Origin: Epiperipatus broadwayi
Taxonomy: Eukaryota > Onychophora > Udeonychophora > Euonychophora > Peripatidae
Direction: 5' to 3'
Assembly: GCA_028023455.1 (NCBI GenBank)
Contig: JAQFVV010000013.1
Span: 11,572,579-11,636,578 of the forward strand
DNA: 64,000 nucleotides
Positions 14,821 to 26,993 of this stretch are shown here, piece after piece. The position numbers were made by a program, and so were the translations under genes. How positions within the stretch are numbered: the stretch's first letter is position 1; every line of letters begins with the position of its first letter. The notes under the pieces were generated by a model. The model saw only the letters and a list, made by a program, of their open reading frames with translations, did not search any database and was not told where the DNA came from.

Positions 14821-16379
14821 GGGAATAAGCAGAGCTGATTTAGAAGTAACCGGTTGTGTTTTTTTTGCTGGCTAGAACTTAACAAAAATAATAATAGAAG
14901 GGTACGCTGACATGGAGGGCTAGTGGCAAACACCGGGCGTTTGCTCGGTCTATCTCCGTCTAACCATTCGCTCACTACTTATAACAACTAAAATGCTGCC
15001 TAGAAGAGACCGCTGTTACAGAACCAGATCTGCCTGGAGATTCGGAATAGAATGTTAAAGAGATGAATACCGACTAAAATGTGGAATTAGAAAGGAAACA
15101 AACCCACGTCAAAAGACTATAAACTCTCACTCCATTCACTGGAACGTCTGAAAAAGCGAGCAACCATCTCTGCAAAAGAAGGGAAGGTTTTCCCCCTCGA
15201 TGGTTGACCCGACATTGGAAAAATCATACCTAGGTAACTATTAATACATGCATGTCAGAATTAATTTGAAATAAGAAATCAGTCAGAACGAAATTATTAA
15301 AAAGTTGCGCAACACTTCGGACAGTTATCGTTAAAAGAACTTATGATTGTAATCTATTAATGTATGAGAAGGTAACAATTGAGTTACGATAATTTATTTA
15401 ATGTTTCATTTGAATTATATTCTTTATTGTATATTTATGTATTTATTATGTTAGTGTGTGGATATATATGTGTGTATTAGGATTTTATTATGCATTAGAA
15501 TTAGCGAATTGCAAATTAAATTTTATTTATAAAAGGAAGTACTTAGTCATTTGCGTTTTCTTTTCTCTACCAAGCGAATAACTATTTAGAGTGAATTAAA
15601 ATTAGATCAGTGAGCTAACCAGTTGATTAATTGAGGAATAAAATAAAGTAAGCTAAAATGGATAAATAAATCCAGTCTGTATTGTAAATAGAGTAAAGGA
15701 AGGAAGGGCTATAATTTATATTCCTGCTGTACCGTGATAATTCCGGGAAAATTTATAAATATTCCAGGCGCTGGGCAGAACAAATTATTCGATGCAAATA
15801 ATTTGCCCAGCAGAGAAGAAGCGTTTAATTGGGAAATATAATGCTGGGATGATATTTTATTATGTCAGTGTTCAATTAAGAATATATACTCGATTTTTAG
15901 GGGTGTATATTGGCTTCTTGCTTGTGGTAATCATCATCATCGGTGGTTAACCGGTCGATCACATAATTAAGTGCGGCTGGGGTCCTTAACCGCACGGCGG
16001 TGGTGTTACAATATATATATATATATATCAAATATGACAAATATATCTTTTGTATATTGTACCAGTCAAAAAACCCACCAAAAAAACTGCAAGTCAGACC
16101 CAAACTCAGCTGAATCAAACTGAATTCACACCCAACTCACTAGCTCAGATTAGTACAAATTGACGACACAGTGCTATGCACCAAGAAACTAGCTCAACGG
16201 TTGGTGAGGATCAGAGACCCCTGAACTGACATTAATAATTGATAATAAACTGATTAAAAATAATTTTAAATCGAATCATATGTATATGTTCGGGTTGCCA
16301 ACACAGACAGCGAGCATTACCATTAAAATAATTATAAAAGAATTAAGAACGAAGAAACCAAGTGTGTTTAGAAAATATT
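14821..16379. other. GC-richer stretch of unknown nature (promoter or LTR-like)
   Basis: The base composition here differs from the flanks (many CG dinucleotides at 14900-15200 and 15950-16010). It contains a TATAAAAGG box at about 15530 and an AATAAA at about 15647, which together recall an LTR or promoter. There is a hairpin at about 15769-15812 (GCTGGGCA and TGCCCAGC around AAATTATT arms), and a (TA)n tract at 16011-16028. I found no second copy that would make an LTR pair, nor any gag/pol frame. The 60- and 73-codon minus frames have no recognised motif. Confidence 0.3.
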
Positions 16380-17660
16380 TAATAATAATAATTTGTTTTG
16401 TTTGAATTTTAAATAATGATTATATTAATCACCTCTAGCCTTTAACAGAATTTATAATAATAATAAGAGTGGCGGTCCTTATTATATGCCAATAAATATT
16501 ACGCAATATTTGAAAATCTATGTCTATGCCCCCAACAAGAAAATAAAGGCAGATAAAGGTATTCATTAGTAAAGGAAATTATTACTCTAATTTTACACGA
16601 TAGAATGTGATATTTATTTTCACACTCGCAAATCCATTCATGAAGAGCAAGATATGTATTTTAGGGCATAACTTTAATCTTTATTGGAAACTTATTTAAT
16701 TAAATATAACTGAGAATTTGTTCGACTTTAATTGAAATCACTTCGTCATGAATTACGAGCATCAGAGCGGGCTTTTCCGGAACAGAGAGGCAACGGTGCT
16801 GACGAATTATGAGCTATAAAATGAAATTGAAGATGATAGCTAGTCGATAATCGAAGTCCTATGGCAGCTTGAGTCTGACAAGTCTTATGCCCTTTGACTA
16901 ATATGAACAGGAGAGAAAGTGCTTTCTTCCTCGATAATTTAAAATAACAGAAATAGGATCACCAACCAGCCTAACGGAGCGGAAGATTGCCCTATATCAA
17001 CAACGTTCGAAGATGATGACTTGATAGTCATCGTTTGAATACTAAAACCCATATAGAATGCTCTACGTGATGACTTGATCAAATGAATTAAAGTCGAATG
17101 AGCTTTTAACTAACATTATTTTAAAATATTTGTAAATCATATTAATTATGCCCCAATCATCGTGCCCTTCCTGAATCTTAATAAAAAATAACAAAGCTGA
17201 ATTAAAATATATTTATTTGGTTCCTTTATCGGCCCTTTTGCAAAAAACATTTTAAGATTATATATGAATAAATATACATTGGTGAATACGAGAAAATAGC
17301 TGAGGCATAGATTAGAAGCGGAACTAATAATTTATTATTAGCCAATTATAAAATAACAAACATTAATAACTTCTTTCGACTCGATGATTGATAGAACTGT
17401 ATTAATCTAGTTCTAATGGGTGAGAATTAATTATCAGAATTAAGTTTATATTACTTGTGTAAGGCAAAGAAAATGAAGGAGATCATCGAGTCGAAGGATT
17501 ATTGGCATATAATTAAAAATAACAACATTAATAAATTTACCCAATAAATATACATAATAAAATAAATGAACCGCCACGTAAGAAAGGAAAGTTAAAGACT
17601 AGAGGTTGAGAGAATTACTATGAAAGTTAAAATAGCATAAATAAAAGGTTTTACACAGAG
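16380..17660. repeat. Nested, diverged inverted repeats (~1.2-kb foldback)
   Basis: Outer arms: CACCTCTAGCCTTTAACA (about 16431) against the complement of GTTAAAGACTAGAGGTTG (about 17591), then GTGGCGGTCC (about 16470) against the complement of GAACCGCCAC (about 17568), then TATATGCCAATAA (about 16482) against the complement near 17500. Two inner pairs have other centres: TTCGACTTTAATT (about 16729) against AATTAAAGTCGAA (about 17087), and TTTCGACTCGATGAT (about 17375) against ATCATCGAGTCGAA (about 17482). The arms are diverged, so the structure is old. It may be a foldback element or a rearranged array. Confidence 0.5.
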
Positions 17661-17689
17661 TATTATTACATTATAAAATGAGAAGAGCT

Positions 17690-18125
17690 CTTAAAGGGAG
17701 TGTAAAGTTTGGAACTGGTCAGAAAGTTTAAGGTTCATTATAGAAATATATTACCCATTTCTTCCGGGCTGGGCTCCTTAGGTTATACGTCTGAGTTGGT
17801 AAAATGTAGACACCATTTGATTGATTACTTGAACAGTATTTTAATGAATTTTCACAATTTTAGCAGCATGATTGGTCCGGAAAAGATTCAGCAGCTTCAT
17901 TGAAGATTTCAGAGGACTTCAGGAACAATAGCCAGATTTCTGAATTCATGATTTTGAACAGCACATAATTTACTGTCACTTTTCTGCAACAAAGATGGCT
18001 TCTTTTTTCCAAACTTTTCAGAGCTATATGCGTACTGTCCTCTGATGTCTTCAGGCTAGCGCTTCTTTCATTATCAATGTTTTTAGATTTACTGGTTGTT
18101 TTAGATACATTCCCTCGATAAGGCT
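17690..18125 (-). pseudogene. Possible degenerate coding sequence, family unknown
   Basis: The minus strand has unusually long stop-free runs in two frames covering the same stretch, such as GQYAYSSEKFGKKKPSLLQK in one frame. Composition is less AT-rich than nearby. The plus strand also carries a 64-codon frame (17709-17903). I recognise no domain. This could be a frameshifted processed gene copy, a decayed retroelement gag, or chance. Confidence 0.2.
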
Positions 18126-18129
18126 TTCA

Positions 18130-19440
18130 AACTCATTAACTTGAATTCATTTTCTAATTAGAAAATAAATTCTTTAAATCAGAAAATGATTTTAGTTAGG
18201 AAATCCTTATCTTTTTCTCTAATTAATAAAACTTTAACTGTTGTTTTTGGAAAGGGAAAATCTGAAAGCTTATCGAAAGAATGTAGCTTTTAATCAATAA
18301 AACTTTAACAAATTATTTAAAAATAAAATCAAACATTCCCGACGCAATGAAACTTTTAAACAATAATATATATTTAAATATTTACAAATATATACGCACA
18401 ATCCGCGCAGTTATAATATATAAATTCATGAATAATTCTATCATGAATTTATTAATAGAATTGATCAATTTAAATCTGAAACTAATTATTTGAATACACA
18501 TTTATGAAATTAGTTATTCTTTATAGAAATTAGCATGGATTGAATGTATAAAGCCCCATTGCATCGGAAATTTAAGGTTAGTACTAGGGTTTGAAGTGGG
18601 CTTATGGCTAGATGTCATGAAGCTAGGATCGAACTCAGATCTGACTGCTTCAATATCCCTATATATTACTCAGGGATAGATAATTTCAATCTTACATCTA
18701 AAAATATAAATTGACTATTATTAATACATCAACATTACATAAATAATACCTTTTAATCTAAATATGAGGAAATTCAGCAAAGATTTCAGTTTATTTATGA
18801 ATGTAAACCATCTAATTTTCATTTAAGAAATAATATAATAAAATTATTCTCTAATATGTATTTAATAGCAGTGATTCATTTCAAATCATTCTACATTTAT
18901 CTAAATCAAATAAATAAATTGATGTAGAAAGAAGTATTAAATATGTTCATTGGTTAATTTCTAATTATTAGCTGCTTTTGTACTATACCCATACAATATC
19001 AATCTTTTACTCCTAACATGCAATTCAAGCCAATTTATAACATTTGTAAACAAATAATTTGCTTAGGATTAAAATTTTAAAACAATTGAATATATTATGA
19101 ACAGCATAATAGAAGTAAATGATTGTTGCTGGATAAGTAGTATGTAAGATACCTAAAATAGTTAATAGTGAAAAATAAAATGGTGTTTGCCAGTATGATA
19201 ACTGACTTCTTATACTTGCAGAGATTAATCAAATTGTGTACCATTAGTATAAAATGTTTAGCTAATTGTAATATAAAAATCATCCAATAAAAAACAGGCA
19301 AATATGCTCTTCACACTGCTCTAATTTGAATGATACTATTTTATGCATCATTTACTTACCAAGTTAACTTAATCAAATATTTTCAAAAAAATATTCTGAC
19401 AATTTAATTAAAAAGTTAGGGAGTTTGCTATATATATATA
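18130..19440. other. AT-rich spacer with a weak SINE-like B box
   Basis: No gene seen. Near 18625-18650 the minus strand reads GAGTTCGATCCTAGC, which resembles an RNA polymerase III B box. I could not place a matching A box, so I do not call a SINE. The rest is A/T-rich. Confidence 0.35.
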
Positions 19441-19530
19441 CACGACATATTTTGCGGGTTCATCCGTGTTAAAAATTTTTTAAATATTAATATTCCGAGA
19501 TGAACTCGCAAAATATGTCGTTTATATATG
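19432..19530. repeat. Small hairpin element
   Basis: ACGACATATTTTGCGGGTTC (19442 onward, 23-bp arm) pairs with its complement ending at 19521, with a single mismatch and a loop of about 34 bases. The arms are prolonged by TATATA on both sides. The arms contain CpG dinucleotides and are less AT-rich than the surroundings, as is usual for short foldback MITEs. Confidence 0.65.
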
Positions 19531-22291
19531 CAACCCGTGAAAATCTTCGTTTCAACATATATATATATTTCCAAATCAAACTTAGGACCAATAAATTGAT
19601 CCAATTAATGTGACCACAGACACATAATATTTGAAGAATTTCAGAATGATAGTTTTGCCCATTATAAAAGGCATCACAAAAAACTGTTTACATTGAATGT
19701 TAATTATAATACTTCATCCCCAAACATTATAATGTAATAATTTTTCTTCTCTGACAAATCAATGTTATGGGTCTCAGCTTGAGGCTATTCATAATAAAAA
19801 TATCATATATCAACCTGATTACATAATAATGTTTGATTGTAAAGATTCATTCCAAAAAAATCTTAAAGTGATCATGAACCAAAACAATATTTCTGTATAT
19901 TAGATTTTTTAATATTGGTTAGCTTTTACTAACAGTTTTTTTATATAGAAGCATGAAAGACTTCTTGAATAAACTCAATTCCTTCCAAATCGCATAACTC
20001 CAGTATTTATTTTAAGTAAATACATAGATTACGACCAATAACACTAGATGCAGAGATAATGAATATTTTATATTTATTCACATAACAATAATAGCAACAA
20101 CGATCACAAAAAATAAAATAAAATAAAATATAACTGTATTTCATCTACCAATAAAAAAAGATTAAAGTACAATGTGTGGGGTCTGAATCTCGGATAATTA
20201 TTTAAATAATTTCAGGTTAATAAATCAAACGCATGTTTGACACTCTAACCTCTAAGGCAAACATGACATTAATTCAAGTTTAAGAATAAATTACTGTCTA
20301 CTTTATAATTATCAATGAACTTTCTAAAACATTAGCTTAACATTATGTGGTGCACTAATGCCTAAGGCTCTAATCTAGGAATATCTTAATAAATACACAA
20401 TTTATGTGTGCAATACAGCCAAGCTAGTATTTAACATATAAACCCACATGTGAACATGATCCCAAAATAATTTATAGATTATGGCATTTTCATAGGTAAA
20501 ACATTCTGAATATAATAAGAATAATTCATTGAGAAGTTAGGTTATAAGAAGAGATAGCCAGTTAATAAATATCAAAATATAGAAGGTATGCTAGCCTTTG
20601 CATGGACATACAACAAGAAAAGAAAATATACTGGACATAACTAGGATACAGCAAAAAATATTTATCTGCTCAAATGTTTAATATATGAGAATAAGTACAA
20701 CCTAGCAAAAAAAAAAAATTAAAAGAAATCCCTAATTAAATATTAAGTAAATGGCCTGGAATTCAAAGATTTACATATTTCAAGCATAAAACATTTTCTC
20801 ATATTACACAAGCGATTGCATGCCATATACAAATGTCAGTTTAATGCACATCCTGAGGAAACCCTTTCTCGATTATATAAAATTAACAACAATTAAATCT
20901 CATCTAGGTAGCACCTTTAGGTTCACACAAAGACCATTAATACAAACACGATATATGTAATTTTATCTATATAGCCAGAAGAGAATTTACCAAAATTTCA
21001 ATTTGTTAGTATTTGCTATGATTGACTAAATGTACTTTTTAGCTTAAATCTATAATGGCTAACTAAAAAACCTTTAATAAATAAATTGATCATTTATACT
21101 ATAGAGGCTTTACTAAAATGTACCTGTGTTCATTTTATAGATTGTATTAATTAAATTGTATATTTACTCCTAATTATTAATCTGAGAAATAAATAGTATA
21201 CAAAAAATACTCAAAAGAAAAGAAAATATGAGTAGCAAGGTAAAGGGGAGAGCCACATTTAAACAATCATTAAGTTTGTTAAAAAAATCTCAATAATTAA
21301 CCTGATTTCCAGTACTCAATAATATGCATATAACATATATTCATAAATATGAGGATTAATTAAAGACATATTCTAACTCTAAACATAAAGTTATAATCAT
21401 AAATTGAATTACAGAGATAGATATACTTATAGAAAAATAATGATTAAATTGGTATAAACAAAATATTTAAATAAATTACTGACATTTGCCATAGTAAGAG
21501 TCTATAGTAAAAGTCCAAAACACTGATCACTTATGTGTAGAGGTCCGGAGTATAACATAATTATATTGATGAATAACTCATGTAGCCTCTCTAAAGATTA
21601 TATTTTTGTTTATTTATTTAGGTATTCCTTTTCATACACTTTTCTCAAACAGACCATTTAACTTTCGGCACATCTTATTCGTAGAACAGGATATTTGGAA
21701 ATACTTTATGGTCAACATCTAGCAGAACTTCTTAATTTTAGGAAATACTTTGTTTTTTTAAATTTAATACATAATCAGAAAGACACATTATATCAGAAAT
21801 ACTGATCAAGCAGTGTTTCTTTCAGGGTTCTAGATAAAATTCCAATGCCTAGATAAAATGTTCCTTTGTTGTTCTATATTGCTAAGACATGTTTTATATT
21901 TTTTAAGTAATAAATGAATGACTGGTTTTCTAGTAACAATGGCATAAATGAACTTCATGCTGAAATGCTGACTCACACTCACTTCGAGACAAGGCTAACA
22001 GAAGGAATTAGTTGTGTACCCCACTATTCTCCATTTCTCTTCTGGATTTTTTTTGCAGAGCTTCCAGCATTGACTGATTTAAAGATCCCTAAATACATTT
22101 TAGTAAGCTTATATACTGAATGTAAACAAAAAGTTTCCAGATTATTCTTTAATTAAAAGTTTTCAGAAATTTTTTTGATTAAAATTATTTTTTTGTAAAT
22201 AAACTTTTGCAGATAATGATATTTAATTCAGTTATTTAATCATTATGAAAATTCCTCATTTTTACTAATTAAATCTATTCTTTCTTTGGTT
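19531..22291. other. AT-rich spacer, possible intron
   Basis: Featureless A/T-rich DNA apart from short simple repeats (AAAAT)n near 20110. The 80-codon plus frame at 21914-22156 has no recognised domain. A pyrimidine tract with CAG (ends 22058) and a GTAAGC (22103) bracket 44 bases inside it, a pattern that also arises by chance. Confidence 0.4.
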
Positions 22292-23592
22292 CTAGTCTTA
22301 TAGCTAAAGATGGTGCTCTCTGGCACCGTTTTCATGCTAAAACACATAAAAATGCTGTTTTTGCGGCCGACACGTTCGACCCGCGTTTTCTATAATACAA
22401 CTTTTTTGTTGTGCTACAGATTGCAGGCCGCTATGTCACGTCGCAATACAGCATGTATGTTGCATTGCAGCAAATAAATTTGACAAATTCGCACAGTTTA
22501 TAAAATTGTTACGGCTTGGTGAGAGGGTGTGTATATGTGAATTGGATGGAAATGTTGTTTTGATTGAATTTTTTTTTTTTAAAGTATTGAAATGTTCAGA
22601 TTTTCTAAAGTAATAATTTTCAGACTTTTTACACCGTACTGCATTGAAGTTTTAAATGGGAAAATGGTGACAAGATATATGTGTAAAGTGAGTTGGAATT
22701 AGGTAACTCGTAACTGTTCGTAACATTCCACAAGACAAACAATATTCTACCATGTGTTTATTTTTGAAGTAAAAAATAGCGGAAACACAAAAATATCCAG
22801 TAAGAAAAGTACAATTCTACATTCTTTTTTTAAATTTCATAAAAATCATATATTATAAACATGGTTCATAAGTAAAGAGGACATTTTATATATATATTTG
22901 TTGTTGTTTAAAAACTTTTACTTTCTTTCTTTTTTCCAACTACTGTTATACTTTGTTGAATATATTTTATGTTTATTGTTATCATTTATTTTATATATGT
23001 TAATAAAAAATAAGTATTTACAAAAAGTACGATATTGATATTTTTTATTTTAGCATTACAAACAACAGAACCCTAACCCTAAACCTAAACCTAACCCTAA
23101 ACCTAACCCTACTTTTACATTTTGTTGTCATTCTATTTGAAGTAAAAAATAACGGTCATATCTGTTTGTCTGTAAAAAATAAAAATGTAAAATGAAGACT
23201 AAAAAAGTAAAAAATAGCGGTAACACAATAATATCTGTTTGTCTGTAAAAATTAAAATTTAAAAGGAAGACTAACAAATTTTACTTTTTATTCCGATTAT
23301 GAGTTTTTAAACAACAACAACAAAAAAAAAGTCGTACCGATAGAAAATTGTTTTTTCTAATAAAGCCAAATAAAAAACACGAATCAAATTGTAATTTGTT
23401 GATTTTATTTTACATTTACTGTTATCATTTAATTTGCATATGTTAATAAAAGACTATTTTTTTATTTTTTTTATTTTCGCATTACAAAAAACACATCAAA
23501 ATGACTAAAATCAACAGCCAGGGAATGTTCATATTTTATAGTTTTAGCGAGAAAACAGTGCCATCGAACGACGACTTTATCTATAATACTAG
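22292..23592. mobile_element. TIR-bounded non-autonomous element carrying telomere-like repeats
   Basis: The ends are inverted copies of ~52 bp. The left reads CTAGTCTTATAGCTAAAG then CTCTGGCACCGTTTTC and ATGCTAAAAC. The right, reverse-complemented, reads CTAGTATTATAGATAAAG then GATGGCACTGTTTTC and TCGCTAAAAC. CpG-rich sequence lies just inside the left end. The interior has duplicated segments (for example TTATCATTTA with a TATGTTAATAAAA-type tail and GCATTACAAA, at about 22980-23065 and 23410-23490), and a tandem GTAAAAAATARCGG unit near 23142 and 23206. No transposase frame is present and no target-site duplication is evident, so the superfamily is unknown. Confidence 0.6.
23070..23111. 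repeat. Interstitial telomere-like array (CCCTAA/ACCTAA)
   Basis: Seven consecutive six-base units of CCCTAA and its variant ACCTAA, i.e. TTAGGG/TTAGGT read on the minus strand. The array lies inside the TIR-bounded element, not at a chromosome end. TTAGGG is the telomere repeat of most non-insect animals. Confidence 0.85.
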
Positions 23593-24095
23593 CACCCTTT
23601 TTTTTCTGGACACGTTTTGTTTACTTATCACTTCAACAATTATTGAGTAGTTTAGTAAAACTTTTAGCTAATTAAATATTTTTTTACAAAGATAATAAAA
23701 TATCAAAGAAAAATATTCTACTACCAAAATTAAAATTTTTTTTTAGTTTAAAATAAAATAAAAAATATATTTCTTTTAGTAAAAACAGATACAAACTTTT
23801 TAATTCAAGTTTTAATAAATTGCAAAAGAAATTGATTACTTATCTAAGCACCTCAAAATAAAATATGATTCTACTCTTTTCTTCTAAAGAAAATATTTTA
23901 AACACACATGATTTTCTTTATACTTGTGGTTATTAAATATAATATATTATTCATAGTAATGATGATTAAAATTAGGGCTAAACTACTAAAGTAAATTGAA
24001 TTTGTTATAATGTATTTTATGTGACTCCATTGATGACCACATACACACAACAAATAGTTTTAATTAAATTCATTTAAAAATAAAGCAAATATATG
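23593..24095. other. AT-rich spacer
   Basis: A/T-rich DNA with T and A runs between the telomere-repeat element and the next repeat block. No gene or repeat unit recognised. Confidence 0.5.
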
Positions 24096-24500
24096 TAGAT
24101 ACACATATGTAGCTTCAATATACTTGAAGTCATATTATCAAGCTCCCCACAGCTATCCGTTCCATCTTATCCAACTGTTACATATGACTACATACACGTA
24201 AAAAAGATAAATGATCTCCAAATTTATGTATTTCAAGCTGAACTAGCACTCATCAATTGGTCCAGATCACCATCTCCTATACATATATAAAATCAGTGCT
24301 AAATTTACATTAAGATAGCAAATCTTCAAACTTTAATGGACAAGCTTCAATCTTCTTCACCATCCAACTCTTCAACTATCCATATCATTGAAAATCCAAA
24401 GATGGAATGCTCAAAGCCCTTGTTGATGCCAATATTATTGTCATACTTATATTGACTTTAAGTCACCCTGATCCCTCACATATATGATCTTATTCAGGCT
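24096..24500 (+). repeat. Dispersed ~0.4-kb repeat, copy 1 (forward)
   Basis: First of four related copies. Shared blocks include CAAGCTCCCCACAGCTATCC, CATCAATTGGTCCAGATCACC, TTCAAACTTTAATGGACAAG, CATTGAAAATCC and GCCCTTGTTGATGCC. It pairs as an inverted repeat with copy 2. No coding capacity is evident. Confidence 0.75.
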
Positions 24501-24564
24501 GAATATATAATATTTAAATGCATGTACACTGTCTATACTAAATTATGTAATCCCTCTTCTTTAT

Positions 24565-24960
24565 ATTTAAATGGACATATTGTGATCCTATATGTGAGGG
24601 GTCAGAGAGCTTTAAAGTTAACATAAGCATGACAATAAATTGGCATCAACAAAGGTTTTAAATGTTCCATCCTCAGATTTTCAATGATATGAATGACTGA
24701 AAAGTTGGAGAGTGGAGAAGATTAAAGCATATCCATTAAAGTCTGAAGATTTGCTATCGTATTATAAACTGAGCACTGATTGTATATAAATGTGTGGGAG
24801 ATGGTGATCTGGACCAAATGATAAGTGCTGGTTCAGCATGAAATACACATATTTGGAGATAATTTATCTTTTTCACATATATGTAGTCATGTATAACAAT
24901 TGCAGAAGATGGAGTGGATAGCTGTAGGGAGCTTGGAACTCTGAGCTCAAGTCCTTTCTA
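24565..24960 (-). repeat. Dispersed ~0.4-kb repeat, copy 2 (inverted)
   Basis: Reverse-complement orientation relative to copy 1. Blocks such as GGCATCAACAAAGG, TTTTCAATGATATGAATG, GGTGATCTGGACCAAATGAT and GGATAGCTGTAGGGAGCTTG mirror those of copy 1. The axis is near 24.53 kb. Confidence 0.75.
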
Positions 24961-24971
24961 TTTACATTGTT

Positions 24972-25036
24972 TAGTATAAACAATGTACATGTATTTAAAT
25001 ATTACAAACAATGTACATGTATTTAAATATTACATA
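24972..25036. repeat. Short tandem duplication (~36 bp, two copies)
   Basis: AACAATGTACATGTATTTAA followed by ATATTACA occurs twice in immediate succession, at the junction between repeat copies 2 and 3. Confidence 0.75.
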
Positions 25037-25074
25037 TTCAGTCTGTATTCTGCCCATACCCCTTCTGTACATTT

Positions 25075-25500
25075 AAATAGACATATTAAGGCCATATATG
25101 TGAGGCATCAGAGTGACTTAAAGTCAACATAAGAATATTGGCCTCAACAAATGTTTTGAGAATTCCACTCTCAGATTTTTAATGATATGGATGACTTAAG
25201 AGTTAGTTGGAGGGTGGAGAAGATTGAAGCTTGTCCATAAAAGTTTGAAGATTTGCTAACTTAATATAAACTGAGCACTAATTGTATATGTGTAAGAGAT
25301 GCTGATCTAGACAAACTGATGAGTGCTGGTTCATCACAAAATACATAAATTGGAGATCTTTTATCTTTTTCACATATACATGGTTTTGTGTATCAGTTAT
25401 ATAAGATGAAATGTAGAAAGCTTGAAAGTCTGGGTTCAAGTCCTTTCTAATTACGTTGTTTAGTATAGACAATGTACTTGTATTTAATATTATATATAAT
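25075..25500 (-). repeat. Dispersed ~0.4-kb repeat, copy 3 (inverted)
   Basis: Same orientation as copy 2, sharing GGCATCAGAGTGACTTAAAG, TTTTTAATGATATGGATGAC, GGGTGGAGAAGATTGAAGC and GATGAGTGCTGGTTCATC. The 80-codon minus frame here is a chance frame inside the repeat. Confidence 0.75.
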
Positions 25501-25524
25501 TTAATATTAAAATAAAACAAATTC

Positions 25525-25848
25525 AGTAATATATACTCAAACTTTTAATCCATATAGGAGTGTTTCAACTATCTTAGTCTTTGTCAAGTATGGTTAAAAC
25601 TTTCAAAATCAAAAACATATACAGTACGTTCAAAGATAATCATCTATTTTTAGCTTTCCCATAATTCATTAATTCTTACATAATGAATTACGGGAAAGCT
25701 AAATATAGAAAATGATTATCTTTGAACATACCTTATATGTTTAATTTTAAAAGTTTTAATCTTAGTTGACAAAGACTACTTAGATATCTGAAACTGTCCC
25801 TATAGGGTTTAAAAGTTTGAATTTATATTACTGTATTTGATATCTAGC
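25525..25848. repeat. Palindromic core between repeat copies 3 and 4
   Basis: Left-arm blocks TTCAAAGATAATCATC, AGCTTTCCCATAATTCATTA and TAGTCTTTGTCAA are mirrored on the right by TAATGAATTACGGGAAAGCT, GATTATCTTTGAA and TTGACAAAGACTA. The centre is near 25.675 kb. Because copies 3 and 4 flank it in opposite orientation, the palindrome as a whole spans about 25.08-26.24 kb. Confidence 0.75.
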
Positions 25849-25884
25849 ATACAAGATATATATATACCTGTACAAACAATGTAA

Positions 25885-26240
25885 TATATAGGCTATTTTA
25901 AGCTCAGACTTTCATACGAACCTCAACTCTCCACACTATCTCATGCCACTGATACACTTGACCACATATATGTCTAAAAGATAATCACCGATATATGTCT
26001 TGTCAGTTGGTCCAGATTATCATCTCTACACATATTTACAAAAAGTGCTCAGATTTATAATAAGATAGCCAATCTTCATACTTTAATGGACAGGCTTCAA
26101 TCCACTCCACACTCCAACTCTTCAACCGTCCATCCAATTGAAAATCTGATGATGAAACGCTCAAAGCCCACCCTGATGCTGACACTCTCATCACATCCAG
26201 GTTGACCATAAGTCACTCTAACCCCTTACGTACAGACGAT
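25885..26240 (+). repeat. Dispersed ~0.4-kb repeat, copy 4 (forward)
   Basis: Forward orientation like copy 1, with CTTCATACTTTAATGGACAG, GTTGGTCCAGATTATCATCTC, GAAAATCTGATGATGAAACGC and AGCCCACCCTGATGCTGAC. It lies opposite copy 3 across the palindromic core. Confidence 0.75.
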
Positions 26241-26244
26241 TAAT

Positions 26245-26990
26245 ATTACTAAATATTATATATATGTGTGGGGGGAAAGAAGTACATATACCTTATACTT
26301 TGATTAACAGATGTTAAACTTACTGCCCTCACAACTTTGATACCAGTCACTTCACATAGATATAGTAATGATTATTATTAATTATTTATTAAATTAAACA
26401 TTATCCCTAATCCAGATATAAACTATAAACTCAAAGATTACGACATCTGTTTTTTAAAATTAAATATATAGAATAATTCCAATTCATTTCACTTTTTTCT
26501 ATATTTAATATTTCAAAAATGTGGTAAAATGGAAGTTTTAAGTATATATATTATTCATAGAAAAAAGAGATGAAATAGAAGGGTGGATTATTTCATGCAT
26601 TTATTTTATAATTAAAAACCAATATATTAATCTTTAATTGAGATTTAAAGTTCATATCTCTAAAGATAATTTCTAATTTGATAAATGATTAGTAATAATA
26701 TATTCATCTGATGTGGTTAGCATCAAAGTTGAGGTGCACAAAGTTTGACATTTATAAATCAACAGATAATAATTTTCTCTTAATAAATCTAAACAAATGA
26801 TAAACATGTATAAGAGATTGTGTCCTGGGATAACTGAAGAATACTGATTTAATATAAAATGTATCTTGTAGATCATTTACCTTTACCAGGTAACTTTATT
26901 CATATGTTACAAAAATGTGTTATAGAATAAAAGTTTTAAATATATCTAATATATATAATTATATTTGGATACTCTGCCATATTAATATTA
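26245..26990. other. AT-rich spacer
   Basis: A/T-rich DNA with no convincing feature. The 67-codon minus frame (26673-26876) has no motif. Confidence 0.5.
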
Positions 26991-26993
26991 ATA

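Noticed and set aside
14821-16118. LTR of an LTR retrotransposon (TATAAAAGG and AATAAA present)
   Set aside because: No second copy of the block was found in the window, nor a primer-binding site or gag/pol frame.
22059-22102. 44-base micro-exon between a pyrimidine-CAG acceptor and a GTAAGC donor
   Set aside because: Too short to distinguish from chance, with no recognisable peptide and no neighbouring exon.
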